Origin: a virus
Direction: 5' to 3' (one strand)
Length of the DNA: 25,421 nt
IMG/VR virus record: IMGVR_UViG_3300046733_000784
Coordinates: 1 to 25,421 of that record
Below the pieces are notes generated by a model. It saw nothing but the letters and a program-made list of their open reading frames with translations. It was not told where the DNA came from and made no database searches. Shown here piece after piece: positions 10,388 through 18,574 of this stretch; within the stretch, counting starts at the first letter, position 1; each line of letters opens with the position of its first letter. A program made the position numbers and the translations under genes.

Positions 10388-12310
10388 ATGGCCTATAAAC
10401 TAAACAAAACAGACGGATCGCTACTAGTAGAACTAGTTGATGGTAGGTTAGATATATCCAGTGCTGATATTGCACTAATAGGAAAAAACTATCAAGGGTT
10501 TGGTGAAAGTATAAATGAAAACTTTATTAAAATGTTGGAAAACTTTAGTAATAGTACAGCACCAGTTAAACCGCTCAAAGGCCAACTTTGGTATGATACT
10601 TCTACAGGTAGATTAAAAATATACGATGGTATAACATTTAGAAGTACAGATAGTACAATATATGCTAGTTCTCAACCGTCAGAACTAATACCAGGAGATA
10701 TATGGATAGACGGATCTAAAGATCAGTTGTTGTTTTGGAACGGAGTTGAAGCAGTATTAGTAGGACCATCATATACTAAAAATCAGCTTAGGTCAGGCGA
10801 TGAAATAGAAACTATCAAAGATACTACAGGACAAAATAGAGTAGTTATTAAAAAATATTTAAACGGTAGTCTATATGCTGTACTTTCAAAAGAGACTACA
10901 ACATTTACACCATTTCCGGCTATCACAGGATTTACAGATTTAAAACAAGGTGTTAACATAAACACAGCATTTGTTGATTTTGAATGGCTTGGAAAAGCAT
11001 CAAGTGCTGGAAAGATTGTTGACGAGCTTGGAAATGTTTTTGATCAAAATAGTTTCTTAAGTGCTGTAGTTGACGATGTTACAACAGGTCGACTAGCAAT
11101 AGCAAATGACAACGGATTAAGTGTTGGACTTGATACAGATCTTACAATAAAAGTAAGTGGCCAAACAACGTTATGGCAAAACAATATTCAAGATGCTGAT
11201 TTAAAAATAGATCTTAAAGACGTGTCTGGACAATACACTGCTATGCATTTTGATGCAGATACTAAGAAGATTGGTGTTTTTAAAGAAAATCCTGCATACA
11301 CATTAGATGTTACTGGTGATTTACGTGTTACTGGAGATTTATTGATCGAAGGTGACGCTACAAGTTTAGATGTTGCTACATTAAGAGTTGAAGACCATCA
11401 GATTGAACTTGCAATTAAAGACGATAGTACATTAGCAACAGATAGTGAAGCAGACGACGGCGGTATTGTTATAAGAGTTGAAGGCGACGATAAACGGTGG
11501 ACTTGGTTAAATTCAACCAACAGTTGGACTAGTAGTCATATTATCGATATTGAAAACGAGTTAAATTATTATGCTATTAACAGCACAAATGTTTTGTCTT
11601 TAGATACATTAGGGTCAACAGTTGTAAACAGTAGCCTAACAGGAATCGGACAACTTAATACATTAGTAGTAGGAAACAACCTGCAAAGTGATACAATGAC
11701 ATTTACTGAAGATCGTATCACAACAACTAATAATCTAGAGTTTGCATCAACTGGTAGTATAAACTTAATAAACAAAGTAAAAATAACAAATGTAGAAACT
11801 CCAGTAAGTCCACGTCGAAAAGCCGACAACGTATTATTAACAGAAGGTGCGGATCAAGATGTAATAGTTAAAAGATATGTTGATGACGAAATACAATCAG
11901 CAACTATTGTTATGGGAGTTGATGTTACTGGACTTGGTACTACATATGCAACAGGAACATATGGTGATACTTTGGCTGACGATGGATTGCTTACTAATAT
12001 TGCTGTATTATTAACAGAACTATATCCAATACCAGTAGCGCCCTTTGACACACAAGGCAAAACAGCAAAAATACATGCTTACTATTATACAGGCTCGTCA
12101 GATCCGATTGATGTTAACACCGGCGTTGTAAAATCGTTAACAGCAGTTGACAGTGCTGGTACACAAAACGTTAATGTTATAGGCGATTTTACAATCAACT
12201 CTCCTACAGCAACAGTTAATCTAACAGCAACTAGACTAATAATAACTATGAAGATAAACAGCGGATTATGGGATGTCAATGGCAGCACAATAGCAGCATC
12301 GGCACTTTAA
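10388..12310 (+). CDS. Tail fibre-like protein, shared N-terminal module
   Basis: It has 640 residues. Residues 1-133 repeat the module of both neighbours ('GFGESINENFIKMLENFSN', 'GQLWYDT', 'PGDIWIDG'), so the three probably attach to the virion in the same way. The centre has a 'NPAYTLDVTGDLRVTGDLL' stretch, typical of trimeric fibre shafts, then 'ATLRVEDHQIELAI' and 'NSTNSWTSS'. The C-terminal 150 residues have no collar domain or other domain I recognise; the end is beta-strand-like ('LTATRLIITMKINSGLWDV'). GGAG lies eight bases before the ATG, which follows the previous TAA with no gap. The different tip suggests a different ligand or partner. Confidence 0.8.
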   Translation: MAYKLNKTDGSLLVELVDGRLDISSADIALIGKNYQGFGESINENFIKMLENFSNSTAPVKPLKGQLWYDTSTGRLKIYDGITFRSTDSTIYASSQPSELIPGDIWIDGSKDQLLFWNGVEAVLVGPSYTKNQLRSGDEIETIKDTTGQNRVVIKKYLNGSLYAVLSKETTTFTPFPAITGFTDLKQGVNINTAFVDFEWLGKASSAGKIVDELGNVFDQNSFLSAVVDDVTTGRLAIANDNGLSVGLDTDLTIKVSGQTTLWQNNIQDADLKIDLKDVSGQYTAMHFDADTKKIGVFKENPAYTLDVTGDLRVTGDLLIEGDATSLDVATLRVEDHQIELAIKDDSTLATDSEADDGGIVIRVEGDDKRWTWLNSTNSWTSSHIIDIENELNYYAINSTNVLSLDTLGSTVVNSSLTGIGQLNTLVVGNNLQSDTMTFTEDRITTTNNLEFASTGSINLINKVKITNVETPVSPRRKADNVLLTEGADQDVIVKRYVDDEIQSATIVMGVDVTGLGTTYATGTYGDTLADDGLLTNIAVLLTELYPIPVAPFDTQGKTAKIHAYYYTGSSDPIDVNTGVVKSLTAVDSAGTQNVNVIGDFTINSPTATVNLTATRLIITMKINSGLWDVNGSTIAASAL

Positions 12311-12311
12311 C

Positions 12312-12319
12312 GATAAATA
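12312..12319 (+). promoter_or_regulatory. T4-type late promoter box (GATAAATA)
   Basis: GATAAATA starts two bases after the TAA of the previous fibre gene and 30 bases before the ATG at 12350. The base before it is C, as at 7769 (CGATAAATA in both). A GAGGAG ribosome site follows at 12339-12344. Confidence 0.55.
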
Positions 12320-12349
12320 ACATAAGAGCACTAAGCACGAGGAGCAACA

Positions 12350-13885
12350 ATGGCCTATATTGTAAATAGATATAACGGTACACAGATAACAGTCGTTGAA
12401 GACGGCACAATAGATCAAACAACTGATCTAAAACTTATTGGTAAAAACTATAGTGGTTTTGGCGAAGCACAGAACGAAAATTTAGTTCATTTACTAGAAA
12501 ACTTTAGAGGAACTACTGCTCCTGCTAAAGCTATAGATGGCCAGGTATGGTATGACGCAGGAACTACTAAACTAAAGTTTTATACTGGTAGTGCGTGGAA
12601 AACAGCAGGCGGCACAGAAGTTTCAAGTTCAGAACCAGCAGGACTAGATGAAGGCGACTTATGGTGGAGCAGTACAAGTAATCAACTGTACGGTAAAACA
12701 GCAGCAGGTGAATTTATCTTAGTAGGTCCTCAAAGTGCAGGCAGCGGAACAACACAGATGCTTAGTGTTAATGTTACAGATAACTCAGTTCCGTCAGTTG
12801 AAAAAACTATTATTGTTGCTCTAATAAATGATGTTAGTGTGTATGTAATTTCTGGAGAAGAATTTACATTAAATGGCGTACAAGCAGCTGGTGTTCCTTC
12901 GTTAACCGGATTTAGTTTAATCAAAAAAGGTATTACTTTAGTTAATAGTACTACAGGAATCACACAAAATGAGCTAGACCAGCCGGTTACCGGTGCTAAC
13001 AATGAACCAATTATTTGGGGATCTGCAAATGATGCATTACGTTTAGGCGGCTTTTTAGCTAGTGATTATTTAAAAACAACTGATTCATTAGCATTGGGCG
13101 ATGCTGGATTTACAGTTGGTAACAGTAACGATTTAAAAATAGACGTAAATGATGGCACAGTTCCAAGACTTGTAAACCAAAATAACGCAAGTAACAAGAT
13201 ATTGTTTGCATTAACTGCACCAGCAGCAGGATCAGCTGTAGGCATTGTTTCAATAAGAAACGCATCAGTTGATAAAGGAATTTATCCAGAAACAACAAAC
13301 CTGTATAACATTGGTAGCGCAACCGAAAAGTTTAATACAATGTATGCTACTACATTTAACGGATCGGCAACAAGTGCCAATGCACTTGATGTAGGTGGTA
13401 CTGCCCGCAGCGCATCTACTACAGCAGGAGTAAACACTATTGCAGCAAGAGATAGTAGTGGAAACTTAACTGCAACAGTATTCAATGGTACAGCAACTAA
13501 AGCACGTTATGCTGACCTTGCAGAAAAATATACAACAGAAGAAACACATCCAGTTGGAACAGTAATGGCAGTATCGAGTGCTAAGTTTACAGAATCACAA
13601 GATATTAGTGCCGAAACAAGACCTGCAAAATCTAGCGATTTTGCAATAGGTGTTATCAGTGAAAATCCAGCTTACTTAATGAATTCAGAAATCGACGGAC
13701 AAGCTATTGCACTAAAGGGCCGTGTACCAGTAAGATGCACAGGCATAGTTCAAAAAGGAATGGCATTGTATGCATGGGAAGACGGAGTTGCTTCTCAAAC
13801 TGCTACTAAAGCATTAGTTGGTATTGCATTAGAATCAAGCGACGATCCTTCAGAAAAGTTGGTTGAGTGCGTTTTAAAAGTGTAA
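12350..13885 (+). CDS. Tail fibre protein with C-terminal YADLAEKY domain
   Basis: It has 511 residues. Residues 1-126 are the shared fibre module ('GFGEAQNENLVHLLENF', 'GQVWYD', 'EGDLWWSS'). The middle has 'ETTNLYNIGSATEKFNTMY' and 'TFNGSATSANALD', common in marine phage fibre shafts. From Y387, 'YADLAEKYTTEE' leads into a 125-residue domain ('HPVGTVMAVSS', 'IGVISENPAYLMN', 'IALKGRVPVRCTG') widespread at marine phage fibre ends. Its layout recalls Peptidase_G2-type intramolecular chaperone or self-cleaving tips, though I cannot identify a catalytic residue. The ATG is five bases after GAGGAG. It is the only fibre of the three with its own late box directly upstream. Confidence 0.82.
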   Translation: MAYIVNRYNGTQITVVEDGTIDQTTDLKLIGKNYSGFGEAQNENLVHLLENFRGTTAPAKAIDGQVWYDAGTTKLKFYTGSAWKTAGGTEVSSSEPAGLDEGDLWWSSTSNQLYGKTAAGEFILVGPQSAGSGTTQMLSVNVTDNSVPSVEKTIIVALINDVSVYVISGEEFTLNGVQAAGVPSLTGFSLIKKGITLVNSTTGITQNELDQPVTGANNEPIIWGSANDALRLGGFLASDYLKTTDSLALGDAGFTVGNSNDLKIDVNDGTVPRLVNQNNASNKILFALTAPAAGSAVGIVSIRNASVDKGIYPETTNLYNIGSATEKFNTMYATTFNGSATSANALDVGGTARSASTTAGVNTIAARDSSGNLTATVFNGTATKARYADLAEKYTTEETHPVGTVMAVSSAKFTESQDISAETRPAKSSDFAIGVISENPAYLMNSEIDGQAIALKGRVPVRCTGIVQKGMALYAWEDGVASQTATKALVGIALESSDDPSEKLVECVLKV

Positions 13886-13888
13886 ATA
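13881..13888 (+). promoter_or_regulatory. Weak late promoter-like box (TGTAAATA)
   Basis: TGTAAATA overlaps the TAA stop of the fibre gene and lies 16 bases before the ATG at 13905. It keeps the TAAATA core of the late box but matches the first bases poorly. It could be a chance by-product of TAA followed by ATA. Confidence 0.3.
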
Positions 13889-13904
13889 CTAAAAAGGAAA
13901 AGTT

Positions 13905-14822
13905 ATGGCAGTCGGCGACATTATCTCACAATCAAGATACAACGAACTACAAGGAAAAATTTCAGCGTTATTAGGAGTTGGGTCTGGTGATAAAGGATAC
14001 AACAATACTGTATCGAGTAATCCAGTTGCCGAAGGAAACGAAGTATTAGTTTCTGACATGAACACATTGTTTGCCGACTTTGAAAAAGTATATGTACACA
14101 TTAATAATACTGCACCAGTTACTATTAATACAGTTGCTACTTCTAATGAAATAGAAGATGCTTTATATAATGCATATGAAATATTAATAGTTGAACTAGA
14201 AGACGATAGATTTATTCTAAATGGCAATCAAGCTGACATAGAATCAGGCGGAGTTAATAGTGTAAGAGATGGAGCTACATCGCCTTGGGGAGGAACATCC
14301 CAGCCTCAATCAGTTAATCATACTGTACAGATATCTTTTTCTTCGATTGCAGCTCGCAGATGTTTCTTTAACGCTGGTGGCGAAATTAGATTTGATTCGT
14401 CAATCAATATTGATAATGTTCCAGCTGACACTAACCTACAAAAAAATCAAGACTGGTATGATATTATATTTAATGCAGGCCAAATAAAATTTGGAAGAAC
14501 AGTAACTACTAATACAAAACCATCAGGAACTTCTTATGCTATTGGCAATGAGGATTTAACAACTTCATACCAAACTATATATAGAAAAACAGGTAGCATT
14601 GCGGGCGGATATTCAGATAACGAATATTATATTGAAGCAAAGTTAGAATCAAATAACACTGATATTACTTTTAATATTGTATTTAATGATTTAGATGTTG
14701 GCACCGGAGGAGCAGATGAATATGTTGCAGGAGTTCTTACTAGTGCAGTTTCGCATATTAGAGCATCGGGCTCTTATGTAAGTTCACCAGCCCCGTCGTA
14801 TGCAAAAACAAGCGATTTATGA
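13905..14822 (+). CDS. Virion structural protein, paralogue of next gene
   Basis: It has 305 residues, starting at ATG after an AAGGAAAAG ribosome site. The N-terminus 'SQSRYNELQGKISALLGVG' looks helical. Residues around 130-200 contain a module shared with the next protein: 'FFNAGGEIRFDSS', then 'DWYDIIFNAGQIKFGR', then a beta-rich part with 'YYIEAKLESNNTDITFNIV'. The two proteins therefore look like an old tandem duplication. Similar pairs occur near fibre genes of marine T4-like phages, where they are annotated only as structural. No enzymatic motif, signal peptide or membrane segment is visible. The role is inferred from position. Confidence 0.75.
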   Translation: MAVGDIISQSRYNELQGKISALLGVGSGDKGYNNTVSSNPVAEGNEVLVSDMNTLFADFEKVYVHINNTAPVTINTVATSNEIEDALYNAYEILIVELEDDRFILNGNQADIESGGVNSVRDGATSPWGGTSQPQSVNHTVQISFSSIAARRCFFNAGGEIRFDSSINIDNVPADTNLQKNQDWYDIIFNAGQIKFGRTVTTNTKPSGTSYAIGNEDLTTSYQTIYRKTGSIAGGYSDNEYYIEAKLESNNTDITFNIVFNDLDVGTGGADEYVAGVLTSAVSHIRASGSYVSSPAPSYAKTSDL

Positions 14823-14851
14823 TTGACATACAATGTATAGTATGTTACATT
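14823..14851 (+). promoter_or_regulatory. Sigma-70-like promoter, TTGACA-N17-TACATT
   Basis: A perfect -35 hexamer (14823-14828) begins right after the TGA of the previous gene. A 17-base spacer leads to TACATT (14846-14851), four of six matches to TATAAT. An overlapping TATAAAAA (14851-14858) could instead be a degenerate late box. It precedes AAAGGAA and the ATG at 14870. Confidence 0.5.
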
Positions 14852-14869
14852 ATAAAAAAGGAACCATAG

Positions 14870-15979
14870 ATGCCATCAATATCTGCTCTTAACTATAATA
14901 ATATTAGAGAATCAATAGCTGGAAGAGTAGGCAATCAATCTGTTTGGACTGAATATGGGTCATTGACAACTCCACTAACAAGTACAAGCGGATATGGTAG
15001 AAGTTTTAGTAGTAATACAGTAGTTGGCGGAAATACACCAGGTGTAAGTGATACAGTAACTGAGCAACAATACTTTGATTTATGGTTGGATATACAAGCG
15101 GCACATGTTCATCAAACCGGCACATTAGCAACTGATATTGATCCTACTGACTTTGAACAAGGAGTTGATCAAATTGTTGAACAACATATTACCGACCTAA
15201 CTACTACAGCAAATACTATTCTAGCATTTAATCATACATCTACAGATTTTCCAACTAGTAGTTTTGATGGTCCAAATCCGTTAGAAACAACAGGCGGAGC
15301 AAGTACAACTAGTTCTCGTACTACAAGTTTTGGTGGATCGGCCGACGCAGTTAAAGTTATATCGCACGAAGTTACAGTTGATTTTGGATCTCATCAAGCA
15401 TTTTTATATTTCTTAGCATCTGGAGGAGAAATACGTTTTGCATCAAACGCAAGTGGAGGAACCACAGGCACTCAGTATACAAAAGATTGGGACTGGGCAC
15501 AAGTGTTAAATGATGCTGGACAAATACGGTTTGGTAGAGTAAATCAAAATACCTGGCGTTGCGATTCAGTAACAGGCACAGGAACAGGTTATAGTAATGC
15601 AAGTATTACAACTGGTTCTCCAACTACAAAGATTTTTGAAAAACAAGGTGGCGGCAGAGCCGGAGGTAATCCAGGAGATGTACCTGTAGCACAGATTTAT
15701 GATGATAACTTTTTTAGGATTTATGCAAGTACTAATACTGCATTTAATACAGCAACACAACTAAAGTTTAAAATAGAACTAGACGATGGCGATTCTGGAA
15801 CAGGCGGCCAGGCAGAACCAGGCGGACCAGCAGGGCAGCTAGTAGACGAAAGTGTTACAGCAACAATCAACAGTACAGTATACACTTATACTCCGAGTAG
15901 TGATTTTGTTTGGGATAGTACTACTTACAATGCTATCTCATTACCTACTCCAACCGGAACAAAAGATTCCGATTTTTAA
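14870..15979 (+). CDS. Virion structural protein, paralogue of previous gene
   Basis: It has 369 residues. It shares with its upstream neighbour 'LASGGEIRFASN', 'DWDWAQVLNDAGQIRFGRV' and the following beta-rich region ('FFRIYASTNTAF', 'QLKFKIELDDGDSGTGG'). The N-terminal 90 residues ('NYNNIRESIAGRVGN', then 'QQYFDLWLDIQAAHVHQTG') are distinct. The C-terminus is G/P-rich, then beta-type ('VDESVTATINSTVYTYTPS'). The start is an ATG six bases after AAAGGAA. No catalytic motif is seen. It is the last virion gene before the accessory operon, and the sigma-70-like promoter in front of it marks it off from the late-box genes upstream. Confidence 0.75.
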   Translation: MPSISALNYNNIRESIAGRVGNQSVWTEYGSLTTPLTSTSGYGRSFSSNTVVGGNTPGVSDTVTEQQYFDLWLDIQAAHVHQTGTLATDIDPTDFEQGVDQIVEQHITDLTTTANTILAFNHTSTDFPTSSFDGPNPLETTGGASTTSSRTTSFGGSADAVKVISHEVTVDFGSHQAFLYFLASGGEIRFASNASGGTTGTQYTKDWDWAQVLNDAGQIRFGRVNQNTWRCDSVTGTGTGYSNASITTGSPTTKIFEKQGGGRAGGNPGDVPVAQIYDDNFFRIYASTNTAFNTATQLKFKIELDDGDSGTGGQAEPGGPAGQLVDESVTATINSTVYTYTPSSDFVWDSTTYNAISLPTPTGTKDSDF

Positions 15980-15980
15980 C

Positions 15981-16009
15981 TTGACAATGTAGTCTAAAGC
16001 ATATATACT
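15981..16009 (+). promoter_or_regulatory. Strong sigma-70-type promoter, TTGACA-N17-TATACT
   Basis: A perfect TTGACA (15981-15986), a 17-base spacer and TATACT (16004-16009, five of six) lie in the 53-base gap between the last virion gene and the accessory operon. Predicted transcription begins near 16016, followed by AGGAG at 16022-16026 and the ATG at 16033. No late box is present here. Confidence 0.75.
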
Positions 16010-16032
16010 ACTATTACAAGTAGGAGATATTT

Positions 16033-16380
16033 ATGGACGAACGCTTAGAAAAAGCATTAGATTTTAGCAATTACATGATTACTTTAAATAATCAAAAACG
16101 TTTGTTAAAAGAACAGTACCACGATAATCTTGTTTATTATTTTAATGGTGGTCAGTTTTCTGTAACAAAAGATCTTATAAGTTTTTGTCAAAGTTTATTG
16201 GCACTACATCAAACTGAAACTATATTAGTTGATGATAGTGGTATACCTATTGAAATAGAAGTATTACAAGATTTTGCCAATGAACTCGTAAATGTGTATT
16301 GGCAATCAACAAACAAATACTTAACTGAATATAATAAGTTAAAAACAAATAGAACAGTTGAAAGTATTATGGATTTATGA
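16033..16380 (+). CDS. Conserved marine-phage protein of unknown function, 115 aa
   Basis: It is mostly alpha-helical and charged. The N-terminus 'ALDFSNYMITLNNQKRLLKEQ' and the later 'YFNGGQFSVTKDLISFCQSL' match a small protein family I recognise from T4-like cyanophages and pelagiphages, always as hypothetical. The C-terminus 'KYLTEYNKLKTNRTVESI' looks like a helix or short coiled coil. There is no signal peptide, membrane segment or metal motif. It has a good AGGAG site and is the first gene behind the strong promoter. Its TGA overlaps the next ATG (ATGA). Being first in the operon and highly conserved may point to a regulatory or assembly role, but no function can be assigned. Confidence 0.75.
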   Translation: MDERLEKALDFSNYMITLNNQKRLLKEQYHDNLVYYFNGGQFSVTKDLISFCQSLLALHQTETILVDDSGIPIEIEVLQDFANELVNVYWQSTNKYLTEYNKLKTNRTVESIMDL

Positions 16381-17198
16381 CAAAGGGTGTATTGTTATTC
16401 GCAAGTAATAATAAATCAGTTGATTATGTAAAGCAAGCTATTTTCCTTGCTAAACGCATACGCAAGTATATGGACTTGCCCACTTCGATTGTTACAGATA
16501 TAGATATCGAATCTGATGTATTTGATTATGTTATTCACTCCGATGACATGACTAAAAATAGTACTAGTAAACGATATGCCGATGGCGATTTTAGTGATAA
16601 AACATTAAAGTTTAATAATAAAAACAGAGCATCTGCATATGAGTTAACTCCTTACGATTCTACTATTGTAATGGATACTGATTATATCATTAGCAATGAT
16701 TTACTAAACAACTGCTTTGTACAGCAAAAAGATCTTTTGCTATACAAGGATGCTACTCATGTTGGAATGCATAGAATAGTACCCGAGTTTGAAAAAGTAA
16801 GTGATACTAGTGTAGATTTTTATTGGGCTACTGTAATCTTTTTTAGAAAAACAGATGAAAACAAAATGTTCTTTGATTTGATCAAGCACATTGAAGAAAA
16901 CTATATACACTATCGTAATATGTATCAGTTTAAAACAAGTGTATATAGAAACGATTTTGCTTTTAGTATTGCAGTACATATTATGAATGGATATCAAACA
17001 GGAAACTTTGTTGGAAGTTTGCCAGGAACAAAGTTTTATGCAACAGACAAAGACGTAGCTGTTGGGATTAAAGACGATGAAATAAAAATACTAGTACAAA
17101 AAAATAAAAGACTTGGAGAATACACTGCTGTAAATCTCAAAGGTAGTAACTGTCATGTGATGAACAAGTTTAGTTTGGAGAGAATTATTGACCAATAA
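16377..17198 (+). CDS. Glycosyltransferase-like protein with DTD motif (GT-A type)
   Basis: It has 273 residues. The start 'GVLLFASNNKSVDYVKQA' is a beta strand then helix as in GT-A nucleotide-sugar enzymes. 'YDSTIVMDTDYIIS' places a DxD-type metal/nucleotide-sugar motif at D100-T101-D102 after a hydrophobic strand. 'FYWATVIFFRKTDENKMFF' is a typical later core strand. It is a paralogue of the next protein, with the first strand and the DTD strand aligning. The donor and acceptor are unknown. The ATG lies in the previous gene's last codons (4-base overlap) with only a weak ribosome site, so translation is probably coupled. It could build host-surface or virion glycans. No membrane segment is present. 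Confidence 0.68.
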   Translation: MTKGVLLFASNNKSVDYVKQAIFLAKRIRKYMDLPTSIVTDIDIESDVFDYVIHSDDMTKNSTSKRYADGDFSDKTLKFNNKNRASAYELTPYDSTIVMDTDYIISNDLLNNCFVQQKDLLLYKDATHVGMHRIVPEFEKVSDTSVDFYWATVIFFRKTDENKMFFDLIKHIEENYIHYRNMYQFKTSVYRNDFAFSIAVHIMNGYQTGNFVGSLPGTKFYATDKDVAVGIKDDEIKILVQKNKRLGEYTAVNLKGSNCHVMNKFSLERIIDQ

Positions 17199-18030
17199 CT
17201 TTACAATGCTGGCACAAAACAGTGGTTTTGATTATGTTAGACAAGCATGTTTAGCAGCAATGAGTATTCATGCTACAAACAAAGATGTTAGTATTTGTCT
17301 TATCACTAATGAAAGTGTGCCTACAAAATACAAACATTTGTTTGATCATATCGTTGAAATACCGTGGGGAGATCATGCCAAGGATGAAGATTGGAAAATC
17401 AGCAATCGTTGGAAAATATATCATGCTATTCCGTATAACGAAACTGCGGTGATAGATACAGATATGTTAATACTTGAAGACATTAGTAGTTGGTTTGATT
17501 TCTTAAGAAACTATGATTTATTTTACACTAGCAATGTGTATACATACCGTGGAGAACTAGTAGATGACAACTATTATCGTAAAGCGTTCAAAAAATACAA
17601 TCTTCCAAACTTGTATAGTGGCCTCCATTGGTTTAAGAAATCTGACTTAGCACATGAATTTTATACTTGGCTTGAAATGATAACAAACAACTGGGAACAG
17701 TTTTATAAATCAGCTAGTTCTGGAAAAAAGTTTGCATTGCGTCCAAGCATGGATGTTAGCGCAGCAGTTGCTTGTAAAATAATGGACATTGAACATTTGA
17801 TTACAAACAATAAAGTTAAGAATCCTACATTTACACATATGAAACCAAAGATTCAAGGTTGGGACATTAACTTTGCATATCGTTGGCAAGATAGAGTTGG
17901 TGTTTATTTTGACAGTGATATGAGGCTAAAAATAGGAAATCATCAGCAATCGGGCATTTTTCATTACACTGAAAAAGATTTCTTAAATAATAGTTTAATG
18001 AAAAAATATGAAAAATGTTTAGGAATATAA
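17188..18030 (+). CDS. Glycosyltransferase-like protein with DTD motif, TTG start
   Basis: It has 280 residues from a TTG start. GGAG at 17177-17180 lies seven bases before the TTG, while the alternative ATG at 17206 has no ribosome site. The TTG also keeps the first strand ('NNFTMLAQN') that aligns with 'KGVLLFASN' of the paralogue upstream. 'ETAVIDTDMLILEDISSWF' carries the DxD motif at D90-T91-D92. Later features are 'LYSGLHWFKKSDLAHEFY', 'RPSMDVSAAVACKIMD' and H/W-rich 'GIFHYTEKDF'. The fold is like GT-A (GT8-like) enzymes; the sugar is unknown. It overlaps the previous gene by 11 bases. With its neighbour it looks like a diverged tandem duplication. Confidence 0.7.
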   Translation: MTNNFTMLAQNSGFDYVRQACLAAMSIHATNKDVSICLITNESVPTKYKHLFDHIVEIPWGDHAKDEDWKISNRWKIYHAIPYNETAVIDTDMLILEDISSWFDFLRNYDLFYTSNVYTYRGELVDDNYYRKAFKKYNLPNLYSGLHWFKKSDLAHEFYTWLEMITNNWEQFYKSASSGKKFALRPSMDVSAAVACKIMDIEHLITNNKVKNPTFTHMKPKIQGWDINFAYRWQDRVGVYFDSDMRLKIGNHQQSGIFHYTEKDFLNNSLMKKYEKCLGI

Positions 18031-18031
18031 T

Positions 18032-18574
18032 ATGAAACGATTTGTATGTTTTGATGACGATGGAAATATTTATAAAATCTCAAAAGAATCTGATGACAGA
18101 TTTAAGTTTCTTGAGTGCGACTTTGAAGATGTTAAGAAGTTTATAGAAGGACATTGGAGTTTATTAGACTACAAGGTTGAATATGATTTTATAGATAAAA
18201 AATATTATATTAAAAACCAGACACAAGTCGACGAGGACAAGCTGATGTGGTGTTTTCTATATCAGATTCCTAGAACTGTACCTAATAACAAACAAATAGT
18301 ATTAACTAAAGATAATGTAAAACATGTTTGGAAAATATCTGCTGATCCTGGTTTTATAGAAGATTTAAATGATAAAAAAGTTACAATCGATCTTTCAAAC
18401 TACTACTTTAGTATAACAAAAAAAGATGACCCAAATGTATTGTATCGATTAATACGTTTTAATAACGGAGATGAAGTAGCGTTTGAAAATGATTTTGAGT
18501 TTGACAACGAAGAAGTTTCAGTATATACTATGCGTAGGTTTGATACTTATCATTATGAGGAAATAAATGGCTAA
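18032..18574 (+). CDS. Unrecognised 180-aa protein in the glycan operon
   Basis: I do not recognise the family. The protein is acidic and beta-rich. 'RFVCFDDDGNIYKISKES' opens it, 'HVWKISADPGFIEDLND' is near the middle, and the C-terminal part ('YYFSITKKDDPNVLYRLI') continues in short strands to a D/E-rich tail. There is no membrane segment, signal peptide or cysteine cluster. The ATG is one base after the previous TAA, with AGGA seven bases upstream. It overlaps the next gene by eight bases, so it is co-translated with two glycosyltransferase-like proteins and may be a partner of one of them (inference). Confidence 0.65.
   Translation: MKRFVCFDDDGNIYKISKESDDRFKFLECDFEDVKKFIEGHWSLLDYKVEYDFIDKKYYIKNQTQVDEDKLMWCFLYQIPRTVPNNKQIVLTKDNVKHVWKISADPGFIEDLNDKKVTIDLSNYYFSITKKDDPNVLYRLIRFNNGDEVAFENDFEFDNEEVSVYTMRRFDTYHYEEING

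Noticed and set aside
14269-14487. 72-codon + strand ORF within a virion gene
   Set aside because: It is an out-of-frame shadow of the long ORF, with no ribosome site and an unconvincing low-complexity product.
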